The position numbers and the translations under genes are program-made. Positions 40,001 to 52,901 of a stretch of DNA of 64,000 nucleotides are shown here, one piece after another; the first letter of the stretch is position 1; the number at the start of each line of letters is the position of its first letter. The stretch comes from Aphelocoma coerulescens (lineage: Eukaryota > Chordata > Aves > Passeriformes > Corvidae). The stretch is from assembly GCF_041296385.1 (NCBI RefSeq), contig NC_091019.1:6657264-6721263 (forward strand). The letters run 5' to 3'. The notes beneath the pieces are model-generated. The model was not told where the DNA came from. It worked only from the letters and a program-made list of their open reading frames with translations, and searched no databases.

Positions 40001-40500
40001 CAACAGAGATCTCCGTATGTAGTATTGCATAGACTGCAAATATCTGCCATGTTTCACTCTGCTTAGAATACAGCCACCTGTGACACCTGTATAGTGTCTT
40101 GTGTTCTTAGAGCACGGTAGACAATGAAGTTTAGGAAGCACATTTTGTTAAACAGACCATCGTTAAGGAGGTAGATGGCTGGGAAAAATAATTCTCCCTA
40201 AGATTGTAAGTATTAATTCCTATCTGTTTTTCTTGCCCTTACTCTCATTTTTTTAGGAAAAAATCAGGCATTTGCTTTCACATCATATTGCAGTTGAAAA
40301 TTCAGTGTTAAAATAGTGCTGTATGACTGGAAGGGACGGCCTAATGAAAGTGATGGATGGGAGCAGCTGGAGAGATAGTGAACATGTCTGTGATTTTTGA
40401 AATTAATAACCATGGTATAAAATAAGTTATGTGGTTTTATAATAATGTGTTTGACACTGTCCCCAGCAGTAACTCTGCTTTATGTCTTTGTACAATGCTC
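31031..40500. other. Intergenic, mostly unremarkable
   Basis: No gene recognised. It includes a cluster of short palindromic or direct repeats at 32906-32979. Several open frames of 80-138 codons (for example 36881-37297) show no family features and no splice context and are taken as chance. Confidence 0.5.
32906..32979. repeat. Direct repeats and hairpin built on TTTGGTACAAT
   Basis: The motif TTTGGTACAAT appears three times in direct orientation (from about 32908, 32928 and 32967). It also appears once inverted, so 32928-32938 and 32943-32953 form an 11-bp perfect inverted repeat around a 4-base loop. The cluster is AT-rich. No transposon family is recognised. Confidence 0.75.
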
Positions 40501-40524
40501 AGCAGAGACTCTTGTTGTTATAAA

Positions 40525-40790
40525 TGAATCGCTAATTTGGTGACCTCAGCTGATACCCTGAACAAAGGGCCAGTGACTGGTTGGTCTCAGATGACCCCAA
40601 GCTGAAATTTTGGGTACAGGGGTAACTCTGTGTGATAATTAGTGACTTCAGATGACCATGAGCCAAAATTTTGGAATAAAGGTGACCTCTAGTAACTCCA
40701 TCTATTAATTGGTGATCTCAACTAACTCTCTGTGCTAATTAGCAACCACAGATGATGCCCGTGTTCTAACTGTTGACTTCTTCTGCCCCT
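40525..40790. repeat. Diverged tandem repeat, unit about 31 bp
   Basis: Variants of TAATTGGTGACCTCAGATGA recur: GGTGACCTCAGCTGA near 40538, GGTCTCAGATGACC near 40580, AGTGACTTCAGATGACC near 40641, GGTGATCTCAACTAAC near 40709 and a further copy near 40740. Spacings are about 31 bp or multiples. The units are strongly diverged, suggesting an old minisatellite. The boundaries are approximate. Confidence 0.5.
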
Positions 40791-41893
40791 AGACATACAT
40801 GCTGTGCATGTGATTTTGGGGTCATCACATTAGCACCTAGAGGTCAGTTCCAGATGCCCATACACCAAATCTAACTCCGCAGATCAGCTCAGGCCCATCC
40901 TGTCCTGTATTTCTTTCTCAGAAGTCCCCTGAGATGTCCCTATGAGCCCACAGTGTCCCTTGAAGTTACTTGGGGACCAAATGTGCTTCAGGACATCCAC
41001 TGAGATCATTCTGATACCCAAAAAGACCTTTGGGTTCCCCTGGGACTCAAGAATTTGGCCCTACTATCATTTGTCATCCCCCACTTGGCTTCTTGGGGTC
41101 ATTTCTTACAGAGGTTACAGAGGTACCAGTTATATCCCTTGGGCTGACCCAAGGTCAGTTCCTGCTGAAGTGTAACATTCTGGCTGCTTTCAGAGGCTCT
41201 CCAGATCCAGTGTCAGTTGGAAGGAGTGTGAGTGGGATGAACCCACTAGAAGATTTCCATTACATACTTGTCCTGAGAGCAGCTTTCAGGCAATACCCTC
41301 TGAGAGGAGCATGTGAAGCGTAAGAATGGTGACCCCCATGCATCTCCCCCTCTATTTCCCCCTACAGAAAGCACCATGTAGCAAAAACACAATGTTGAAA
41401 ATGGAAAACGGAGCAGCCCTGTTTTATTTCGGGAGAGAAGAGTAAGAGGCAGCTGCTTTTCCTTGGAAAACTGTTATGGAGTTGATAGAAGGTGTCTTCC
41501 ATCTCTTTACATCATACGGAGTTTTAGCAGAGTCTCGGCCCCAGCAGGACTCTGATGTCATCCATCACCTCTCACCACAGTGCCCTCCTTCTCTGGGCCT
41601 CTTGGAACTCATTGCCTGAGATCCTTCAGCTCCCCATTGTTCACTTTAGGGTTTTGGCTACTAAAACCAGTTAATGGCACCTTACTTAGCAGTTGCCTTT
41701 TAGGAGGAAGCTACAAAGAGAATACATTTCTCAATGTCCATGCACATTTCTGTAGGAGCAGCAACATCTGCTTGGAGACTTTCTGCCCTGTGCAAACACA
41801 TGGGGCCCCAGTGGCAGACCCCTGTGAGTTCTGAAAAACTGGATTAATCTTTGCTTCAAGTATTTTGAGATAAATTGTCCCAGCTTTCATATG

Positions 41894-41966
41894 AAAAAAA
41901 CCCCCAACCAAACAATTAAAAAAAAAAAAAAACAACCACACACACAAAAAACAAAAACCAAAACAG
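41894..41966. repeat. A/C-rich low-complexity tract
   Basis: Poly-A runs mixed with CCAACCAAAC and CACACACA segments. Such tracts accumulate in avian intergenic DNA, and I cannot link this one to a specific retrotransposon. Confidence 0.75.
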
Positions 41967-44900
41967 TGAGGGAATTGGATGGGAAAAAAAGACCATAACC
42001 CAAATTATTCCAAGAGAGGAGGGAGACTGGATTATAGGGAGAAAATGAGACAATGCAAAGTCCAAATGTGCAGTTCCAAATGCCCAGCTCTAGCTGAAGC
42101 CAAAATAGTTCTCTTTACACCTTTTACCTCCTCTCTTTTTTGTAACCTACATCCTGCTGGGGTTACTCAGAACATGGAGACAACAAAAAGCAGAAGCCCA
42201 AGATGACCCAGCTTCTGTCCCGGTACCAGGTACATACAAAGGTGCTTCCACTTGGCTTTAACCTGTTGAAAAACCCGAAGGAGACCATAAGCACCAGCAA
42301 ACCCCCAGGAACTCCTAGGGGTTGTCCCACATGGCAAAGAGCTGGGGCAGCACACGGCAGGCTTGGGGCAAGGCACCATCCCACACCAACCATGCATGTA
42401 AGAGGCACAACTATGCTGAAGACAACAAATAGTGGTGCTGCATTTCTTTGATGCCTCTTAGAGGATGAGTAAACCAATACTTGGTGCTGCCCTGCAACAA
42501 AATCCAGGGCAAAAGACCAGATCCTTCTTCCTTCAAATCCGTGTTAAAACAAGTACTGAACCTACTGCAACCAATACAGAACCATTTTATAAAACAGTCA
42601 GCTCTTGGGACAGTCCCCACTCTGTGTTTAATGGGTTTGCTCATCCTTTCAGAAAAAATTTATTCTGGTGTGACTCTGTCAAAACCAGTGGTCAGAGCAG
42701 AGCATCAGATAGTGTCCATGAACTTTGAGTCTGCCAGAATGCCAGAAGGAAAAATACTACATCGTCAGGTAAACTCTGGGCAAGCTAGGTAATACCAGTG
42801 GTGTTGGTCTGATTGAAAATGTTATTTGGGCCTTTATTTAATAGTTTTCTTCCAGAGCAGACTGCTTTTCATTACCATTTTAAATAGACACTACCACCAT
42901 AGTTAATAACTTTCATGGTATTTTTACCCTCCAGCAACTTTATTATTTATTCTTAAATTATAAATGTTCTGCTTTTCTCTGGCGTGATTTTTTTTTTTTT
43001 CCCCAGAACTCGATAATAAATTACCCAGGAGAACCATGCACTTTTGAAAGAAAGAAGCAATGGAACTGAGACTGAACACCTACCTGGTCAGCAGGAGATC
43101 AGAAGTCATGTTCAGCTCCCAGGAACCTGCCTGTCAGCCTGGAATATTGCTGTAAAATCCATGCAGTTATGCTGCCTTCACAGCGAAGCCTCCAGCCAGG
43201 TGACATTTGTATGTGTGAGGAGTTTGTGCTGGGTGGAAATACCTGAAATACTGCAGTTACCTGTTGGTTGCAGAACAAGCATCCGCGAATAAATGTCATT
43301 TTGAATTGTCCCATTGACTCACCAACACCACACAATAAACCAGTCCCTTTCCTTCTGGGGCTTAGCAGTGCTGCTGTCTCCATGTCTGCACAGACAGCTG
43401 CATAAGCTGTGAATTAAATGAGAAGACAAGAAATCACCTTAAACATCAAATGTTCCCTACTGGTTTGTGTTTATGCAACAGACAGAGCCAAGGAGAAGAT
43501 GTGACCCATATACTCTGGTTATAGGATTAACATCTTACAGAAATTCAATGTTTTGGTAATCCTAGGTACTGCTTTGGGACTCTGGCCTGTGTTGATATCT
43601 CAACCTGTAGGAGCTGAGGCCTAAAACAAGTTTCTCAGATAAAATGCCATAACATTGCCAAGCCAAAGGAAATAGTGGTGGAAGATCACAGAAAAGCAAA
43701 TTCAGTGGGTTACTTGTAGGGAAGTTGTAGCTACTCAGACATGTGAAAGGAAGAATATTCATTGAAGAAGCAGAGTGGAACTCTCTTCTATTTAAATGTA
43801 TTGGTTGACTGAAGTGGGGATATTCAAAGCTTATTTTTCTCCTATTAAGCAAGTACCAGCTGCTGGGACAGAAAGACGTGCAGGAGAGTGGATCCAGCTG
43901 GTTTCCTCCCTTGCCATGCTCTTAGAGCACCTCAAAGGCTGCTCTAGGCACTAATGTCTGGTAAAAGATCCCAGAGAATGAGAATTGGTGATGACAACTC
44001 CAGCAAAACAAACACCTATCTCCTCTCCTGCCTGGATATAACTTCAGAGGAATTTTCTTAGGGATGTGGGATGCCTTTCAAATATAACAAGAATATTTTA
44101 ATATATGGAAAATTCAGTCAAACCATGGTATGTCCAACACAAAAATAGCTAGTTCTTCTCTACCATGCCTGCATCAATAAAGCTACTATCGAACCATTGG
44201 TGTTTATTCAAAGAGCAGCAAAACTTACGGGGAGCCAGAAATGACTTAATAATAACAGAATGAGTTAAAGTAAAGTAAAAGGCCTAAAAGAGAGCTCAGA
44301 CAGCTAAAAATACAATCAAAGAGAGAAGATTAGAAACAACTGAATGAGATCAAAAAACAGCAAAGCATTGGTTTTGGAGCAGAAAACCTTTCTGAAAAAA
44401 ATACCAGTATAAGTTTACAAAAGCTGTTTTCTACACAAAATGCTGGAAGCATCGATGGAATATTCAAATTTATGGGACCACTAGAAATTCAGTGCAAGCC
44501 AGAAAAATTGTTTGGTAAAAGTCCTCTAAGAATTGCATGCCATTTCTAACTTCTGTTAGTGCTGGGTGCTGTGGGACCTCGAGTTCTGAGCAAGATGTAA
44601 TTAGAAAGCAACACAAGCCTTAGAAGTTGTTCCTATTTCAGCTATTTCTAAGGGCACTTTTAATTGGCAATATTCAAATATAAACTCCTCCAGATATGAG
44701 TAATGACACAGTCTTCAACTCTCTCCTAAATTATTCTGAGTTTCTCAGTGAAAGATTATTTTAGTATGAACTAGTTATCTCCATTTAGAATAATAAGACA
44801 GCAATTTTGGTAGATTCTGAGCTAAACCTTCTTGAGACTGGTGTGTAATGAAAGAGAGAGAAAAGTAGCTCAGTAAAATAATCAGCAACAGAAAGACTTT

Positions 44901-45644
44901 TAGACAGCTTCAATATGTTCAGAAGACTCTGAGCACTGAAATATATGTATAAATACATATATTTATATCTTCATAAACACCTCAGAAGGGGATGAAGAAC
45001 CACTTCTTGGGTTGATGGTCTGGCTGAAGCAATGCATGGAGCCATGAGCAGAGAGCTGCTGTTTGTATCGCTCTCAGATTTAAAACAGCACATTGTCCTG
45101 ACTAAACATAATTTGTCAAGGATGTCTGACTCTATCACCAGTTTCTACACTTAATCAAAATATATCATTCTTTCATTAGTCACTTGCATCAAAAGGATGA
45201 GAAAACTTACAACAAACTCCTTATTTTCCAGAGAACTCTCTGTTAGGTAGTTCTTACTATGACTACTCAGGATGCAGTGACTTTGAGCAATGACTTTCTC
45301 TTACTGTATATTTATGAAACAAATTCATATCCTGATGTAAATTAATAGTGGTGGCTTGTAGGAAGAACAAAACCTACACATGTATGTTATTATGAAACAT
45401 GCCAGCAAAGCATTTATTTTATTAAGCTACCAAACACCCTGCAAGACATTGAATGTACGATAAGGTAAGAACGAGGGGGAAAAAAAGCCTGTCCCCTAAT
45501 CAGCTCAGAAGTTTAACAACACTGAAATGTTACAGACTCATGCCATGTACCACTTCACAGAGAGCTGCTGCAGAGGAAACAGGGTGTGAGACAGGTAAGG
45601 GTGGGTCCCCACTGGAATTCAATTAGCAGACTGCTTGATGTTTT
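41967..45644. other. Intergenic, nothing recognised
   Basis: No coding, RNA or named repeat feature recognised. The stretch ends at the direct repeat flanking the CR1 fragment at 45.65 kb. Confidence 0.5.
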
Positions 45645-45650
45645 CTAATT

Positions 45651-45851
45651 ATCATAGAATCATAGAATAATTTGGAAGTTGGAAGGCGCCTTAGAAGATC
45701 ATCTCTTTCCAACCCCATTGCCATGGTCAGGGACAACTTCCACTAGATCAGGTTACTCCAAGCCTCATCCAGCCTGGCCTTGAACACTTCCAGCAATGGA
45801 ACATCCACAGCTCCTCTTGGCAATCCGTGCCAGTGCCTCACCACTCTCATC
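45651..45851 (-). mobile_element. CR1 LINE 3' fragment, reverse orientation
   Basis: The segment starts with the reverse complement of the CR1 3' octamer-type tail (ATCATAGAATCATAGAAT). It continues through TTGGAAGTTGGAAGG, AGATCATC, CCAGCCTGGCCTTGAACACTTCCAG and CAGTGCCTCACCACTCTCAT, the antisense of the CR1 3' region. It is about 200 bp long and 5'-truncated. A 9-bp direct repeat (CTAATTATC) lies at 45645-45653 and 45852-45860. It may be a target-site duplication, or the right copy may be residual CR1 sequence after a short internal deletion. Confidence 0.9.
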
Positions 45852-45860
45852 CTAATTATC

Positions 45861-48250
45861 TGAAACAAATCTCAATAGCAGGCACTACTGAAGGACATAG
45901 AGCTATTTATGTTTTCCGTAGAAATCCAAACCTCTAACAGCTTGAAATAAAGGTGCCCTTTGTGGATTTATTGACAGCAGATGAGGTTCTTGCAGTTTCA
46001 AAACAGGCTGTGAAATTCCTGACAGAGGAACGGGCGCTGGCAGTGTTGCTGGAGCCATCAGGAAAAGCTGAGGGCCACACTTCTGCTGCATCGCCCATTT
46101 TTCACCACAACAGGGTCACAAGGACCAAAATGGAGTTCATTTACCTTAACTTGTTTTCCCTTTTGCCATGGGATAACGCATCTTCTGAATGCCATTTTTT
46201 CTAAAAAGGATCTCAAACAAACTGAAAACCATCTCCTGTGGAAACTCCATGCTATCTTAGTATAGTATTTATAATATAGTATTTGTGGAATAGGTGATAC
46301 ATCCATCAAAAGGTAAAACACCCCAAGTATTATATGAAAAAACATACAGTGCTTGCATTAGGTTTTGGCAACATTTTTAGGAAATCTCTGAAAATCTAAA
46401 GAATAATAATAAAAAAGTAATCTTTTGAACATTTATTTCATATAGACTTCCAACCGTACGAGCCCCACAGTAATTCAGAAAGCATCTCTATGCATGGCCA
46501 TGTGGGAGGTCACATCCTCCCCTGACTGGCATGACTCCATCTCCTTTTTCCCAGGAAGGCTTCAGAACCTGAGGAAACACAGGCTGGGTCTCTCTCAGGT
46601 TTCCCTTCCCCAAAGACTTCACTTTGCTCTTCCTTGTTAAGTGCCATAAATGGCTCCTACAGAAAGAATGAGAATTTGATTAGGATGCATCACACAGGCC
46701 AAGGAACATGAATCAGCATCATTTATCCTGCTGCAGCACAACACCTCACAATGAAAACCACATGGGAAATCTGAAAAGTGACAGTCAGGGCTCCAGATTA
46801 AAAGGATTCTTGAAATTTCAAGGAAATTAAGCCTGAACCTTAGGTTTAATTAATTAGTCAATTATTACACACAAATATTGCTTTCAGCTCCAGAACTAAG
46901 TATCTCCAAAATATCAGAAGCTGTTATTTTTGTTAAGGTATGCTTCTGATAGCAACTTATGCATTTTAAATATTAAAATTACAAAATAATATGAGAAAAA
47001 AGAACTTATAAAATAGGTGTTCATTCTCAGTATTCTTCTCAGTGTAATGAGGTACAATATTCTGATATCAAGGTCAGTTCTTTGATTCAGTGGTGTCAAG
47101 TGCCTCCAAAATGCTTCTAATTAGGCACATTTATCAATAAAATTCATCCATTCGTATTGAATCCTTTTTATAGTGGGTAGCTCTGGTTGCCAGCAAAATG
47201 AGGTCAAAGTGAACAGAGGGGCAATGATGTCTGTATTCCTGGCCTCCACTCATTTAAAAGCTCATCATATTTCTACTTCATTGTGTTTAAAATAGAAATG
47301 AATTTCACAAATTAGATTGAAATCCATGAGCAATTAAAAACAAAATGTGAGTCAAACGCTGTTATCACTCTGTTAGAAAACTGGACTATCATTGCTTCGG
47401 TAACACAGCAAAAAATGGTCCCATAATTGACACTGGATAGATAGCTGGAAAGCAAAATAATGAAGTTGCCCCGGGTGAATTTGAAGAAGTGAAGTCTTTT
47501 AACTAAAGACAAAATAATTGGAAAGTTTTAGCTAAGAAATAATGGGGAAATGAACAGAACACTACCATAAAAAAAGCTTGTGTAGGCTTAGATAAAAAAT
47601 AGAGCAGTTGAGACTTGAAGACAGCATTGGCAGTGATTAGAAAAGAAAATTAGAGAAAATGACAAAATGTTATGCATAGATGTTGCCTTCTTTAAAGTCA
47701 GAGTTTTCTGTGGAGTTGTTTGAAAAGAGAGGTAGGAGTTGGGGTGAAGAAATGTGACCACATCATTGCACAGGCAATCTTGCTTTAATGAAGAGCAAAT
47801 CACCTGTGGATTAATGGTTTCTGCTGGGGCTGGGGTGCACAATGCACCGCACTGTTTTTCACCAATTCTTCTTCTTCATTAAGGATATGGAAATTTCTCA
47901 GCAAATAAACCCTCCTGTGTTCCAGCTGGTCCTTAGTAATCAGAGGGGCTGGGTGTGCCTGCACTTAATTTCTGATTGTAGCCAATTCAGCACTGTCAGT
48001 CTGGTGGAGTTCAATAAGAACTGGCATGATCACAGACTCACAAATAGTGCATTTTACCAGTCCAGTACTATAGGTCTGGCTGAGTTCAATGAGAGCTTTC
48101 AAAAATACAATGGTTTATTGAAGCAATGGGAAAGGATATTCAGGATTACTGGTTAAAAATGCACTAACTTGCAGAGTGTTACTCTGTACTGAGACAGAGG
48201 TGACAGAAGAGATATTAGTGATGCATATATGGAGATATATATTTATAGAT

Positions 48251-48289
<39 letters not shown>

Positions 48290-48733
48290 TAAATATAAAT
48301 ATTCACAGGTTTGCTTCAATATGGGTGGAGCTGGAAAGCCCACCTAAAGACATCCCATCAGGAGAGAAGGAGACACACAGTCCATCAGCAGGCCCTGAGA
48401 AAGCAGAGGTGTTTCCCCCGCTTAATTCTCCTTTTTGTTTCCTTCATCTGTCAGAACTTGGATGGCACTGCAGGCACACACCACGGTGTGCCCAAGAGCT
48501 GTGTACATGCATCACCAGCGTTAAAAGGTCCCAGGCACTGGAATTAGCTCCAAGGCAGACCAAAGCAGTTGGCCACAAATGTGCCAGTGAACCCTGCACA
48601 TATATTGCAGCCAAAATCTGATGATTTTGAGGTGCAGCTCACATGGGTTCAGGTGATGGTATTTTCTTGCAATGCTCAGTTGAAACTACTGTCTCAAGTG
48701 AGTTGAAGTGAGTTGCTCAACATTCAGAAGAAA
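45861..48733. other. Intergenic with a GATA microsatellite
   Basis: AT-rich DNA without a recognised gene. Contains the GATA microsatellite at 48252-48288. Confidence 0.5.
48252..48288. repeat. (TAGA)n / GATA microsatellite
   Basis: About nine pure copies of the tetranucleotide TAGA/GATA, probably length-polymorphic. Confidence 0.95.
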
Positions 48734-48738
48734 GGGGT
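48734..48738. repeat. Target-site duplication, left copy (GGGGT)
   Basis: Five bases directly before the TG end of the 48739-49293 LTR, repeated exactly at 49294-49298. Confidence 0.7.
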
Positions 48739-49293
48739 TGTACTAGTTTGAAAACAAACTAGTGGAAGACACCCAGTTAGAATAACAATTTAATAGGGAA
48801 AATAAATAAGGGGAAAAAAAATAAAGGCAGAAAACACTGGGTTAAACTGACTGAGTCAGGATACAACCTGACACCCTGTTAGTCAGGGTGGTGGTAGCAG
48901 TCCGATAGAATGGTGGCTGCAGTCCTCCTGAGAAAAATGGGTCTGCTCTTCCTCAGAAGGTCCAGTGGTGCCTATGTAGCTCCTGTCCTCTGGAAATCCA
49001 GTGGAAAGGTTGGCTCTGGTGTTCAGAGTCTCAGATTATATCCAGGATGGAATGCTTGGTTCCTCCCTCTGGGTGGAGCATCTCACAATGGGGTAATGAG
49101 TCATGAGGCCAAGTGTTGATTAGGCTCATTAACAGAAGATAGTCCCGAGTGAGTTATCTCTGAGTCATGTGGCAGGACAATGATGGGCCATTAACAGAAA
49201 GATAGTCTTGGGGGGAGGAGGCAAGGAAACACTGCCTCACCTGATTTCAACAGCTCGTGAGGATGGTAATAGAATACACTGCAACCCAGGACA
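48739..49293 (-). mobile_element. Solo ERV LTR (about 555 bp, reverse orientation)
   Basis: On the + strand it begins TGTACTAGTTTG and ends CCCAGGACA, giving TG...CA ends. Identical 5-bp flanks GGGGT lie at 48734-48738 and 49294-49298. Read on the minus strand it begins TGTCCTGGGTTGC, a start I associate with avian ERVL-like LTRs, and contains a TATAAT-like motif in its middle. The minus-strand 3' end carries a 9-bp perfect hairpin (48742-48750 with 48755-48763, loop AAAA). No internal retroviral sequence adjoins either side, so it is a solo LTR. Orientation is less certain than the boundaries because no canonical AATAAA is seen on the minus strand. Confidence 0.75.
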
Positions 49294-49298
49294 GGGGT
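49294..49298. repeat. Target-site duplication, right copy (GGGGT)
   Basis: Exact match of 48734-48738, directly after the terminal CA. Confidence 0.7.
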
Positions 49299-50337
49299 AC
49301 ATCACTAATTTAATATCTGTCTTTTTTTTTTTCCCTGGGAAAATTTCTGGGATCTGTGGGTTTCTTTCACTCTGTCACCACCACTATTTCACTTCTCACA
49401 TCTCTGTCTTCCAACCAGCTAAATCATTGAAACAAACTGGGTAAGAGAAACAGAATCATGTAAGCAGAATATTGTTCTGTACTCTGCAACCATCTTGCAA
49501 ACAGATCACACTGATTAAAATACCAGACTCAGTGTTCTGAGTGGGATGCAAAGGTGATTTCTTCTACTCTATAAACATTCGTTTTTCAGGAGTAAACCAT
49601 CATCTGTTGTGACAGTAAGCAGCTTCAGAGAGTCCCTGTTCTTTGCTTCCTGAGGTACCATTCAGCTTGGTGGGAAGATGCACACTCCTGTTGCTGGGTA
49701 CCTTCACCCGTACGAATGACATGGCCTGGTGCTCTACCTCTGTCATAGATCTACAGCCCTATACTCCCCCAGGAAAGTTGCACTATCTTCCAATTTCATT
49801 CTTGCAGTCCTGCTAGGATGGCATGGATGTGCATTCGGGGAAAACATCAGAAACTGACTCCAGAGGAACAAGTAGGTAAAGTTCCACAGACTGCTTGTTT
49901 GTTATCAGAGAAGGAAAAACCCCCAACCTGCTGTTACATCCCTTGTGCTCCTTCACAAAGACACTCTATAAACTGGAAGTACATAAAGGGCAACATTTAG
50001 AAGAATGTAACAGTGTTGGTGCATTGCGATTCTGTGAGAAACAGCCCACCTAATCTCCTCCTATGATACAGATACAGCAGTAATATTTTTTAATCAGCTA
50101 ATCCCACTGGTTCCAATTTTCTTCAGGTTGTCCAGTTTTTGCCTGTATTTTACTCCATATTCATTTTCTACTCTTGCAGAGGGATTTTTTCATCAATATA
50201 TGCTATTAACTCACAACTAAAATGTTTTCAGAAGGAATATATCCTTTTAAATAGATGATCCTGTCATAAAATATGCATTTTAAACCATCAGCAATACCCA
50301 ATAAATAAATACCCAATTAATACCCAATATATATCAC
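49299..50337. other. Intergenic, nothing recognised
   Basis: About 1 kb between two LTR-derived segments. No gene or repeat family is recognised beyond a short poly-T at 49321-49332. Confidence 0.5.
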
Positions 50338-50700
50338 TGTCGAGGTGGGTCATGACACATATACACACTGACAACTCCAGGCAGTGGCAAAAAGCATCTT
50401 TAATTCTACAAAGCCTCTTTTATACAGTTTCTTGGCACTTGTGCTGTGTCCCCATTGGCTTCTACGTTAACACCCCACAAAACTACTGGTTACTTGAAAT
50501 TAACATCTAAAATAAATCTAAGCCAAATAACAGCCTCCCCAGTGCAGCTGTGCATTCTTCATCTGTTGTTTTGGGTTCTTGTTTCTGTTGATGTTAAAAC
50601 TTCTCACAGGTACAAACCAAATTTGCAAGGGTACAAAGTGATTGTGTCCAAGTCGAGGTCTGTGAAACTTTCAGAGCAGCTTGTTGGTTTCCACAAATAC
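50338..50700 (-). mobile_element. Probable LTR fragment, reverse orientation (right border uncertain)
   Basis: On the + strand the segment begins TGTCGAGGTGGG. Read on the minus strand it has the layout of an LTR promoter and end: a CCAAT box (reverse of ATTGG at 50454-50458), a TATA box (reverse of TTTTATAC at 50418-50425), an ATTAAA poly(A)-like signal just downstream (reverse of 50399-50404) and a terminus ending CCTCGACA. I could not find a matching target-site duplication or a clear U3 start, so the right border near 50700 is a guess. The element may be truncated there. Confidence 0.5.
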
Positions 50701-52878
50701 ATACCAAATCAATATAAAATATACGTATATAATAGAAATATCCTTTCCTACACAAGTTAGGAAAGATCTCAAATAAAATATTCTAAACCTTTAGCTTGGT
50801 AAGATGCATATCTATCAGCATCTTAGCGTATTTGCTCATTCAGCATTAAAATTAATTGAAGGTGGTTTCTAATAACCACATCATTTGCCCCTCCCCCTTC
50901 TCTTCACTCTTTTAAATACCATTTAAATCTTTAACATAAGATTTTTCCTTTGCTGTTTCTATCCCAAGGTTAAAAGTTTTTATTTCCATGCAGTAGCTGA
51001 AAATGGGCTTCTGAAATAAGCAATGTGGTTGCAAGGATTGCAGCAAGGTTGGATGTACAATTAAGATAATGGTGGCACTATCCATCTGAATAATCGTTTA
51101 GATAATGATTACTGTGTTGGAACATTTTATGAGGTACAGAATAAAAGGAAAATCAAAAGGAATTCCCTTTGAATAAATATTTGCCATGGTTGAGTGCTGC
51201 AACAGCATATCTGAATGATAAAGGATGTTCACTAAGCCAAAGCTGTCTTCTCTGCTAGAGAAGAGGAGGATTTAATTTGTTGCTTTTTTCCCTCTCCAGA
51301 GTTATATTTTAAATGAAAAGTGCTGCTTTCATGAATGCTCAGTTATTTCTTGAAAGGACATGCTCCAAAAGGAAAATAAAATAAAATAAAATTTTTTTTT
51401 AAAAGCTTTTTAACCTTTGTTGTGCTAGGGAATAAAATAGAAACAGGCTGTTTCAAGAGATGATGTTCTGCACAGGAGGAACAAATCTTTGGGCCAATTC
51501 TCCCCAAGGTAGCAAGAAGTGTCTTGAGGCAGAAGGCTGTTGTGTTTGATTACTTGGCTATCTGGGCATATAGACTTCCAGAGCAGGGCATACAGACTTC
51601 CCTGGGAATATACATTGCTATTGTATTCCCTGACTTGAATTTGTCAATCCAGTCGATTTACATTCTCTGAGAAGTGAGACTCCAGACACATTAACTACAC
51701 CTTTTCTCAGGGAGCCAGGTCATAACCTTTCAATTACAGCTGCTGTGAGTCACCCAAGTGTCACAGTCAGAAATGAATTGGGATCCTTAAGTGTTTATTA
51801 CCATAGCACCATCTTTTGCAACCCAACACTTTTCTCAATTACATTTGTAGATTTTTATCACTTTGAATAGGTTTTATCTTGTTTATTGAACTGGTCTTAA
51901 TTTCTTGGTTGGTTTGTTGGGGTTTTTTTGTAAGAGTTTAATAATCAAATTTCAGGAAGATCCTTGTTAATACAGTAGGTTCAATTTATAGTTTAAAGAT
52001 CTGCTACTTTGGATCAAAGGATAAAAATATGCACTGTTTTGCTTCAGTGTCCAGGAGAACCAACCCTTCCCGTTTCACTAACCTTAATGAGGCAGCAGTC
52101 TATCCCCAAAGCCCAACTGACATTTTCTGAAATAGTTCAGGCAAGAATGTATGGAATGTGCATCCCTTGCAATATAGTTGCTAACAGAAGTAAATATTTC
52201 AAATGACCTTTGCCAGGCCCTGTGTTTACCAGGGGTATTAATTAAACTTCCATGAAAAAGTCCACAAGGATTACATTAGAACCAAGAATAACAGCCCTCT
52301 GACATACCTGGCCTATTTTGGGTGTCATTTAACCAACAGTAGAAGCTACTTGTGACCTGTCATCCCTTTCATTAGTCAATCTTAACATCTACACAGAATT
52401 ATAGATCTCTAGTTTTGCAGTAGCAATTCTCCATTTTGCTCAGCATGACACAAACAATCAGATGCTCTGAAGGTGCTTGGATATCTGCTGTGGCCACTGT
52501 GCTTCTTGTGGTCTTAAGCAGGATCACAAGAAAAATCATTGTGCCAAATGATTTAACTGTCAAGCCAAGGCTGATTTTTCAACAGTTCCATAAATACAGT
52601 CTTTAGCATTTATTTATAACCTATAGTTTTGGATTAGACATGTAAACCTTACATGCCTGAAAATATGCAAGCCTTTTGATTCTGGGAGATGTATCCCCCT
52701 ATTCTACAAAGCAATAACTTAACATATATGCTCAATATAAAAAGTGTATGATGTCTGTCACCACCACAGTCTTAAGTGAATCCTGTCTTTGGGAGCATCT
52801 TGCTTGTATCACGTGGCAGACTTGCCTTGCTGGACTTTGCAGAGCTGGTTTTGGAAGAAGGAAGGTTGATTTTGTGAA

Positions 52879-52901
52879 AAATTAATAATTAATAATTAAT
52901 A
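52879..52901. repeat. (AATTAAT)n short tandem repeat
   Basis: Three copies of a 7-bp AT unit in tandem. Confidence 0.8.

Noticed and set aside
48325..48621. 98-codon + strand frame near the GATA repeat
   Set aside because: No family resemblance, no splice sites in register and composition typical of non-coding DNA.
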